From CAYSCW01 sp964449165 (GTDB lineage: Bacteria > Acidobacteriota > Aminicenantia > Aminicenantales > Aminicenantaceae): a stretch of DNA of 56,832 nucleotides. The DNA lies in contig CAYVAT010000020.1 in NCBI GenBank assembly GCA_964449165.1, forward strand, positions 1-56,832. The letters run 5' to 3'. Below the pieces are notes generated by a model. It was given only the letters and a program-made list of their open reading frames with translations. It was not told the DNA's origin and searched no databases. The position numbers were made by a program, and so were the translations under genes. Shown piece by piece: positions 50,980 to 56,832 of this stretch (position 1 is its first letter; each line of letters opens with the position of its first letter).

Positions 50980-53631
50980 TTACATATTCCAGCGGTAAGA
51001 GACTTTGATCAGGAAAATATTGTCTCCCGGCGCGGTCAATAAGTCACCCAGGTCACGCCGCAGATTGAAATCACCAGGATGGGCATAATCTGAGCGGTTC
51101 TGAGTCCAAACCAGATAAAGAATCGAACCCGGAAAATATTCCCAGCGCAGGACCATAGTCCCCCGGAGAGACTTCACATTAAAATCAGGATTATAAAAGG
51201 AAAATTCATCAGCAGGACCAGACCCGTCCGGGTCGATCGTATACCTGCTATCAGCATAACTTACGGTAGAAATTCCTTCTCCAAAGATATTGAACTCATA
51301 GCTCTTGGGTCTGGCCAACTCTCTGAATTGTTGGTATTCTCCAACGGCCAAAAGAGGCTGTAAATAAAGCTGAAGACTCAGCTTAGGGGTAAATATCCAG
51401 TTCAGCCGAATATCGCTGGAAAGCATCCTCTGATAAAATTTGGCGAATACGTAACGCACTCCGAAGGTTTCCATCATCAAAGGATCCTCAACTCTGGTCA
51501 CCCACTGGATGCTTGACCGCCGGACATAATACTCAGGGCCGATGGAAAGGCTGATATTTGTCCTCGGCTTCCAAATAAAAGAAAGGCCGCCGTCCCAGCT
51601 GTAGCCGTCTTCAGGTCTTGAATAGAGACTTGTATAACCAGAAATAACGATCGACTTCCGGCTGTCGCTGTAGAGACTTAAATCAACCTGGAACCCATCA
51701 GGAATCTGGGCTAACGGGCCTCCCCTTGTCAGGCTGTTGCTGATGGTCTGAGGATTATAAGCAAGCATGGAGTTAAATTCCCAATAGTTCAGAAACTGGC
51801 CCTCGAATAAGATTAAAAATCCATCCCAGGTCTTATTCCCCCCAAAGTCATAATTGCGGAAAGGTCCACCGTAGATATACAAATATCTGAACAACTTTCC
51901 TGGATGAGGCCAACTGTATCCAGTAAGCAAATGGGCGTTTATTTTGTCTGAGCTCGAGTATTGAAATCCCATGTCATTGGGATCAAATCCAGGAGAGAGG
52001 ACTCCGAAGGCTGCATTAAAAAGAACCCGGCCCTTCTGTTTATTCAGAGTAAAACGTCCGCCCCAGCCCCCCAGGCTCGTCGCCTCTTTATCGAGTTCGA
52101 CATGGGTGGCATCGGGGCGCTGGTAGTAATGGAGAGACGATTGCTGTAGGGAGAATATTGCGGACTGGCTTCCTTCAACCCGGGTTCCTCCAAACCAGCC
52201 ATTGAGGACCCAGACTTTTTCCTTGTCAAGGAATGTCCAGCCGTCAAGACCAAGACTGAAGGCATTCCTGTTCAGAATGTTTTCCAGATTGTCATTCTGC
52301 AAGTTTCTTAGAACAGAAGTGGCCATTAAGCCCAATCCCTGTCTTCCCTCGCTGAATTCCTTCTGGACCCGCAACACTCCATAATAAGAAAATGGCTCTA
52401 CCTCTTCCCTGAAGCGTTCATCGCTATAGTCAATCTCAGCATATTCCCTGGCAGTTAGACTACTGATGAATCCAACATTCCAGTTATGACCTATTCTGCC
52501 TGTGAGTTTGAAAGCCCCCAGGATGGAAGTTCGATCGGGAAAATTCACAAAGCCACTCTGTGAGACATAGCCCTGAGGAATTCTGCCGATGCGCCGGCTG
52601 TAGAAGAAGGATGGTGAGCTCCAACTTATGTTGGCCTGACTGGTGGCGCCTCCTTCCCCAAAGTTATTAAAGGTACTGGATCCCTCGATAAAAAACGGTC
52701 TTTTTTCCGAATAATAGGTCTCGAAAGCGCTCAAGTTAATCACAGCCGGATCAACCTCAACCTGGCCAAAATCAGGATTGACCGTTAAATCCAGCGTCAG
52801 GTTGCTCTTGAGTCCGACTTTAAGATCAAATCCTATATTTCCCAAATATTTCTGTCCGGTCTCGAAGGGATTTCCAGGCTCTTTCGGGCTGAATTGAGCA
52901 TGCCCAACAGAATAGGGCAGAAATTCAACATGCCGTCCGGGATGAATATCCTGGATTCCCACCAGTTTGGCAAAGCAGGAGACATAACCACTGTCTTCTT
53001 TGGGAACCCAGATAAAGGCCGTCTTCTCGTTTTTCCGTTTGATGATCCGCCGAAAATTGACTCCCCAGACATACTCTTTCTTCTTCGAGAAACGGAGCTG
53101 GTTGAAAGGGATCTTGATTTCCACCGTCCATCCTTGCCCATCGACCCGAGCTTTCCACTCCCACACTCCGTCCCAGGTGGAGTCGTTCCATTCATCGTTG
53201 TATAGAGACCAGTCGACGATCGAACCGGCCGGGTTGACAGCAAACTGGAAGCCAGTCCTCCGGTCATAGTAAGGATCGACGGCAAATATGAACCAGTCTG
53301 AATCAACGAAATCATCCCGTCGCCCCAAGCGCCTGGTGATCAATTCAGGCTCTGTGTCAAAAAGCCGGGCAGCCACATACAGAGCGCGCTCATCATAGGC
53401 AATCCAGACCACGGTTTTTTCAGTAGGCTGCTCTCCATCATGGGGATCTGACTGTGTAAAATCGCTGTATCCCTCATTCTGCCAGACATTTTCATTCAAG
53501 GCACCATCAATGACGACCGAGCCGTTGATCCGTACAGCCCTGACCGTTTTCTGTTCTATGACCTTAGCCTCTCGTGCCGATAAAATAAGAGGTAGTAATG
53601 TAATCAACACAGCAGCTATTTTTTTCTTCAC
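50980..53631 (-). CDS. DUF5916/CBM9-like outer-membrane-type protein
   Basis: The 883-residue protein has a signal peptide (to about residue 20). A CBM9-like domain (about 30-220) follows, with VVIDGALNENVWQNEGYSDF and AYDERALYVAARLFD, typical of DUF5916 proteins. The C-terminal 600 residues are strand-rich and aromatic with repeated amphipathic stretches ending VSYRWNM, as in an outer-membrane beta-barrel. The N-terminal domain would sit in the periplasm and may bind a carbohydrate. The function of the family is unknown. It lies 86 bases upstream of the ECF sigma start, on the same strand, and runs as a single gene after a 302-base spacer. Confidence 0.87.
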   Translation of the reverse strand: MKKKIAAVLITLLPLILSAREAKVIEQKTVRAVRINGSVVIDGALNENVWQNEGYSDFTQSDPHDGEQPTEKTVVWIAYDERALYVAARLFDTEPELITRRLGRRDDFVDSDWFIFAVDPYYDRRTGFQFAVNPAGSIVDWSLYNDEWNDSTWDGVWEWKARVDGQGWTVEIKIPFNQLRFSKKKEYVWGVNFRRIIKRKNEKTAFIWVPKEDSGYVSCFAKLVGIQDIHPGRHVEFLPYSVGHAQFSPKEPGNPFETGQKYLGNIGFDLKVGLKSNLTLDLTVNPDFGQVEVDPAVINLSAFETYYSEKRPFFIEGSSTFNNFGEGGATSQANISWSSPSFFYSRRIGRIPQGYVSQSGFVNFPDRTSILGAFKLTGRIGHNWNVGFISSLTAREYAEIDYSDERFREEVEPFSYYGVLRVQKEFSEGRQGLGLMATSVLRNLQNDNLENILNRNAFSLGLDGWTFLDKEKVWVLNGWFGGTRVEGSQSAIFSLQQSSLHYYQRPDATHVELDKEATSLGGWGGRFTLNKQKGRVLFNAAFGVLSPGFDPNDMGFQYSSSDKINAHLLTGYSWPHPGKLFRYLYIYGGPFRNYDFGGNKTWDGFLILFEGQFLNYWEFNSMLAYNPQTISNSLTRGGPLAQIPDGFQVDLSLYSDSRKSIVISGYTSLYSRPEDGYSWDGGLSFIWKPRTNISLSIGPEYYVRRSSIQWVTRVEDPLMMETFGVRYVFAKFYQRMLSSDIRLNWIFTPKLSLQLYLQPLLAVGEYQQFRELARPKSYEFNIFGEGISTVSYADSRYTIDPDGSGPADEFSFYNPDFNVKSLRGTMVLRWEYFPGSILYLVWTQNRSDYAHPGDFNLRRDLGDLLTAPGDNIFLIKVSYRWNM

Positions 53632-53933
53632 TTATCCACTCCTCTCAAAGGCTCAGCTACGTTTTTATGAAATCTGAATGAGGGAATAAAAGATATCAAA
53701 CCATGCCCGTTTTGATTCTTCATCCAGTAATACGTGAGCTAAACAGTATTTGTTTACTTTATTATTCTTATACGAGAGAAAGGCACTTTTAGTTGCCAAG
53801 ACATTTTTAAGGAGGATATCTCTGTCTCAGATTGGCAGAGTGTGGAAACCGGAGAGACTGAACGCACTTTGTCTGGGTAAATTCGAGTTTGACAAAAGAG
53901 CTTCTTTAAGTCTGGCCGTCTCTTCTAAGAAGA
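53632..53933. other. Intergenic spacer
   Basis: This 302-base stretch shows no supported gene. A short plus-strand frame (53750-53977) runs into the next gene on the other strand and has no family-like features. The DUF5916 gene starts at its left edge. Confidence 0.5.
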
Positions 53934-55073
53934 TTACTCTTCAAAAATATAGGCTTCGTCAAACTTGGGACAGATAAGTCTTTTCCCTATGCTCTTCAAA
54001 ACATCGAGGGGGGCCTTATACAGAAAAATCTTGATCGGAAACGCTCTTTCTGCATCTGGTTGAAGTTTTAATCCCCATGAATGACACTCCAACTCTCCAA
54101 AGGCAAAGGGGCCTTCTTCAAGATGGCTGTAAATCTGGATGGCATCGCCATTGGACTCCTGTTCTTCTTTTGGCCGATCCACATAATGTTCGTCGGGCAT
54201 GACAGGAAAGGTCATGAAGACCATGAAAAAATCCTTGCCTTTGGCTCTGGCCAGATAACAGATGACTCCTTTGCATGATTCAGGGCGAATGGCAACTTTA
54301 TAACGCTGGCTGCCATGAATAAAAAAGGAGAAGGAGTCAGCGTTGGATTTGACGAATCTCTCAGGAATAGGCTCGAAATAATTTCCTCTCCAATCCCCGC
54401 TTTCCACTCTCTCAACGGGAACAACCATGGTTCCTTTAGGCGGAATTTGGATCAAACACCAGAGGGCTAAGATTCGATCCAGGAAAACATGGGAATTATT
54501 TCTGAGCTTATGAACGAAATCAATCCCGAGAAAACTGTAAGGCAATTCCTTAAATCCAGGCTCTCCTTGCAGAGGATCGTCAAGATGCCCGAGCTCCCGG
54601 GTCAATGTCAAATCATAATCCTCCTTTCCATCATTGGAGGTTGTCTGGAACCTGTTCTGGAGAATCAGATGTTCATTCTCTTCAAAGTGGACAACCTTGT
54701 AATCTCCTGGATCCATCGGAGAAAAATCTTTTTGTCCCTTCCAATCGGGCCGAAAAATAAAACCTTTTGCTCCTCCCTCAGGAGAAATCCAGCTGCGCTG
54801 CCCGCCCTGACCCTTCAGAATATCAGGATGAGTCCAGAAGAGATTTTCCCCGTCTACAGACACGGCAAAAATCCTGGCTCCAAATTTAGGAACCACAAGG
54901 AATTGATTTCCCCGCTCATTAGAGAAAAGGTAATAAGCGATCTTGTGCTCCTTAAGGACATTTATTGTGCTGTTTATATCTGGCGCCTGCATCGAGGTGT
55001 TCTCTCCATCCAAAAATCCAATCGCTCCGCCGCTTATAATCGCCGCTAACAAGAAAAAAATCAATCCTCTCAT
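53934..55073 (-). CDS. Exported mutarotase-like beta-sandwich protein (DUF6786-like)
   Basis: The 379-residue protein has a signal peptide (MRGLIFFLLAAIISGGAIGF). The pattern FLVVPKFGARIFAVSVDGENLFW and the later ISPEGGAKGF and FHxxx stretches look like the aldose-1-epimerase/galactose-mutarotase fold, and I associate this combination with DUF6786. Catalytic histidines cannot be fixed. It is rich in aromatic residues and may bind or modify an extracytoplasmic carbohydrate. Its start overlaps the end of the small membrane-protein gene by 4 bases (ATGA), so those two are translationally coupled. Family name tentative. Confidence 0.65.
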   Translation of the reverse strand: MRGLIFFLLAAIISGGAIGFLDGENTSMQAPDINSTINVLKEHKIAYYLFSNERGNQFLVVPKFGARIFAVSVDGENLFWTHPDILKGQGGQRSWISPEGGAKGFIFRPDWKGQKDFSPMDPGDYKVVHFEENEHLILQNRFQTTSNDGKEDYDLTLTRELGHLDDPLQGEPGFKELPYSFLGIDFVHKLRNNSHVFLDRILALWCLIQIPPKGTMVVPVERVESGDWRGNYFEPIPERFVKSNADSFSFFIHGSQRYKVAIRPESCKGVICYLARAKGKDFFMVFMTFPVMPDEHYVDRPKEEQESNGDAIQIYSHLEEGPFAFGELECHSWGLKLQPDAERAFPIKIFLYKAPLDVLKSIGKRLICPKFDEAYIFEE

Positions 55074-55459
55074 TTCTTCACCTTTTCCGGCTTTTGATAT
55101 TCTTTCCTAAAAAGCTGAGCAGTTTCATCATTGAGCAGGATGACGATGGAATAGATGCCCAAAATCGTCCCGAAAGGAATAACAATAAGATTAAGAAACG
55201 CCTCAACCAGAACCAAGACTCTTCCCCACTCCTGCCTCTTGAGAAGTCCGATACCGGCTATGACTTCCGGAGCTGAGAGAACCACAAAAAACAGGCCTAC
55301 GCCCAATCCCACAGTCCGGAGAATAATAGGAGCCTCATATCCCATATCCGGAATGAAAGAGATTCCAAAAAGAACCCCCAGGATGAACAGGCCGAAGATG
55401 ACTCCGATAGCTCCCCAGACTATCCACAGGGCTCCGATCACATCGATATGTTTTTCCAT
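55070..55459 (-). CDS. Small four-helix membrane protein
   Basis: The 129-residue protein has about four membrane helices (VIGALWIVWGAIGVIFGLFI, then two in the middle and IVIPFGTILGIYSIVILL) and a lysine-rich tail. It is likely an inner-membrane protein; no family name can be given. It follows the YbjQ-like gene by 12 bases and overlaps the mutarotase-like gene by 4 bases, so all three probably form one operon. The sequence suggests a helper for the secreted product or a stress protein, but this is inference. Confidence 0.75.
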   Translation of the reverse strand: MEKHIDVIGALWIVWGAIGVIFGLFILGVLFGISFIPDMGYEAPIILRTVGLGVGLFFVVLSAPEVIAGIGLLKRQEWGRVLVLVEAFLNLIVIPFGTILGIYSIVILLNDETAQLFRKEYQKPEKVKK

Positions 55460-55471
55460 CTGTCCAACCTC

Positions 55472-55801
55472 TTACTCTTCATAAACCACGGCTGTTCCAC
55501 TGGCGCTGACCATCAGCATCCCGCCTGTCTGACCGACTTGGATAGTCTCATAATCCAGATCCACGCCCACGACAGCATTTCCCCCCAATGATTTGGCTTG
55601 ATCTTTCATTTCCTCGATAGCAATCTCCTTCGCTTTTTTAAGTTCTCTTTCATAAGCAGCGGATCTTCCTCCCACAATATCCCTGATTCCTGCAAAAAAG
55701 TCTTTGAAAATGTTGGCTCCCAGTATGGCTTCTCCGCTGACCAATCCCAGATACTTTACGATCCTTTTCCCTTCAATCTGAGGAGTAGTAAGGACTAACA
55801 T
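55472..55801 (-). CDS. YbjQ/UPF0145 family protein
   Basis: The 109-residue protein matches the YbjQ (UPF0145, DUF74) family, which forms small oligomeric beta-rich rings and is annotated as heavy-metal-binding in some databases. Characteristic segments are MLVLTTPQIEGKRIVKYLGL, GRSAAYERELKKAKEIA, LGGNAVVGVDLDYE and the terminal ASGTAVVYE. AAAAGGAGG lies upstream of the ATG. It is the first gene of a three-gene operon with the membrane protein and the mutarotase-like protein. Confidence 0.92.
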   Translation of the reverse strand: MLVLTTPQIEGKRIVKYLGLVSGEAILGANIFKDFFAGIRDIVGGRSAAYERELKKAKEIAIEEMKDQAKSLGGNAVVGVDLDYETIQVGQTGGMLMVSASGTAVVYEE

Positions 55802-55871
55802 GGTGCCTCCTTTTTATATTTATTTGATTCCACACTGCCGACACACCTTGACTGAAGACATCGATTCTCTG

Positions 55872-56363
55872 CTAGCTCCTTTCATCGCCGGATAATCCTG
55901 CCCTCTCTTTCCTCTTAAATATTTCCTGGATTTTGTATTCCATGTCCTGAAAATGAGTTCCCTGCCAGAAAATTCGCTGGCAATTGGGACAGAGGGCAAA
56001 GGATTCCGCACGCTCATAAACGAAAGGAGTCACCAGATTTCTGGCTTTCCTCTTGGGCAGATCCTTTAATAGAACGTTGCATTCAATACACCGTGAATTT
56101 GGATTGACTTTTTCCCAAAGGCTGAAGGCATCCAAAACCTGCTTTATCTGAATCTCCCAATTTTCGCTTTCGATGAAGAGCTTTTTCATCTTACCCGATT
56201 TTTCGATCAAACCGTTATCTCTGGTGAGAATAACTCTCTCTTCCTCCTTCGCCAATCGCACAAAATCTGAGTCTTCGATCTTGTTGAAATAGACGGTATC
56301 AAAGCCGAGAATCTTGAGCCATTTGGCTAATTTGCCCAGCATACAGTCAACGATGAATTTCAT
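55872..56363 (-). CDS. Mut7-C-type PIN-like protein with zinc ribbon
   Basis: The 163-residue protein begins KFIVDCMLGKLAKWLKILGF, the Mut7-C domain start, followed by a PIN-like acidic region (ILTRDNGLIEKS) and a C-terminal zinc ribbon with CIEC and CPNC. The Mut7-C family belongs to the PIN-domain RNase-like fold, so a nuclease or RNA-binding role is likely. ATG at 56363 is chosen because homologues begin there and the longer frame upstream lies over the preceding gene's end. It ends about 70 bases before the YbjQ gene. Confidence 0.85.
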   Translation of the reverse strand: MKFIVDCMLGKLAKWLKILGFDTVYFNKIEDSDFVRLAKEEERVILTRDNGLIEKSGKMKKLFIESENWEIQIKQVLDAFSLWEKVNPNSRCIECNVLLKDLPKRKARNLVTPFVYERAESFALCPNCQRIFWQGTHFQDMEYKIQEIFKRKERAGLSGDERS

Positions 56364-56374
56364 GGAAAAATGCC

Positions 56375-56832
56375 CTATAAGCCGAGAAACTGCACGCTCA
56401 ATCCCGAAACAAAAATCATGGCTCCTGCTAAAGCGTGGACGTATCTTTCTAAACGCCCCAGACGAAGGAAATTCACTCCCCACGAAGTGACAGCGATGAT
56501 GGTAAGCATGGTCAATATGGTTGTCAGGCCAAAAGCCAGGGTCACCAGAATAATCCCCCCGGTATCGTGTTTGATTGCAGGAAACATAACCAGCGGAATC
56601 AGAGGCTCACAGGGGCCGAACACAAAAATGGTAAAAAGAATCCAGGGAGTGAGGTTGGCCTTCTTCCTCCTGTCATGGACATGAGAATGGTCTGCTTCAT
56701 GGGTGTGAAGATGATCATGTGTCAGACCATCGGCATGAAGGTGAAGATGCTTATGAGGTTTGTTCTTTATTGCTCTGTGCATTCCCCAAATAAAGTAGGC
56801 GAAACCAAATCCTATTAAAAGCCAGGCTGCTA
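56375..56832 (-). CDS. NicO/UreH-like metal permease, 3' part (5' end outside window)
   Basis: The frame is open to the window edge, so only the C-terminal 152 residues are visible. They include a membrane helix (WLLIGFGFAYFIWG), a loop with a dense histidine cluster (HKHLHLHADGLTHDHLHTHE), and three further helices, one with FGPCEPLIPLVMFPAIKHD. Histidine-rich loops in Ni/Co permeases of the NicO/RcnA-UreH kind bind divalent metal, so a nickel or cobalt transporter is likely. It ends 11 bases before the Mut7-C gene. The family is inferred from loop and helix pattern. Confidence 0.7.
   Translation of the reverse strand, partial: AAWLLIGFGFAYFIWGMHRAIKNKPHKHLHLHADGLTHDHLHTHEADHSHVHDRRKKANLTPWILFTIFVFGPCEPLIPLVMFPAIKHDTGGIILVTLAFGLTTILTMLTIIAVTSWGVNFLRLGRLERYVHALAGAMIFVSGLSVQFLGL

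Noticed and set aside
53750..53977. 75-residue plus-strand frame
   Set aside because: It overlaps the 3' end of the opposite-strand gene and has no family features.
1..56832. tRNA, rRNA or CRISPR features
   Set aside because: No cloverleaf-like sequence, rRNA segment or repeat-spacer array was seen on either strand by reading alone.

Overview
The window (about 57 kb, two runs of 100 N) looks like a draft or metagenome-assembled chromosome of a Gram-negative heterotroph. Outer-membrane proteins, many lipoproteins, a complete TolC/HlyD/RND efflux operon, a beta-propeller sensor kinase, a Ser/Thr kinase with a TPR output half, DUF5916, DUF4097 and DUF438 proteins and FtsX-type permeases of about 800 residues together suggest the Acidobacteriota/Aminicenantes neighbourhood. 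This placement is inferred from gene content; no rRNA or tRNA gene was seen.

Layout. 1-1.6 kb: the 3' part of a heme catalase and a rubrerythrin (peroxide defence). 1.9-4.4 kb: an ABC-type permease inserted between two copies of the rubrerythrin 3' end; the second copy is a relic with an in-frame internal deletion. 4.4-10.1 kb: a class V aminotransferase, then a visibly AT-rich stretch with DUF3795, DUF6064, DUF1028, an SDR oxidoreductase and a CPBP-like membrane protein that has lost its catalytic glutamates. 10.4-17.4 kb: a minus-strand sugar locus (exported RraA-like protein, ROK kinase without its zinc site, FucP-type transporter, GH2 exo-beta-glucosaminidase-like lipoprotein, unknown lipoprotein), plausibly for amino-sugar oligomers. 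17.6-23.7 kb: TolC-HlyD-RND efflux operon. 23.7-29.7 kb: a 14-blade propeller histidine kinase and a repeat-rich outer-membrane protein. 30.3-36.6 kb: TauE-like permease, Ste24-type M48 protease, Ser/Thr kinase, an 18-residue-repeat solenoid protein, exonuclease III. 37-40.7 kb: two pseudopilins, an HD-GYP protein and a small lipoprotein in a row. 40.7-42.6 kb: a single-chain B12-binding protein with a mutase-like body. 43-48 kb: small membrane proteins and lipoproteins, a HExxH lipoprotein, a UbiA prenyltransferase with a long N-terminal extension (split by a false assembly gap) and a DUF438/PAS sensor. 48.5-50.9 kb: an ECF sigma / zf-HC2 anti-sigma / DUF4097 operon with a clear terminator and a candidate autoregulatory promoter. 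51-56.8 kb: DUF5916 protein, mutarotase-like protein, small membrane protein, YbjQ, a Mut7-C protein and the 3' part of a His-rich metal permease.

The best candidates for undescribed biology are the single-chain B12 protein, the C-ABC-ABC-AB repeat outer-membrane protein, the pseudopilin/HD-GYP cassette, the relic-flanked permease, and several structured intergenic elements (42.8 kb, 48.4 kb). Several genes appear to start at GTG or TTG, and starts were moved where a Shine-Dalgarno sequence or signal peptide decided it.
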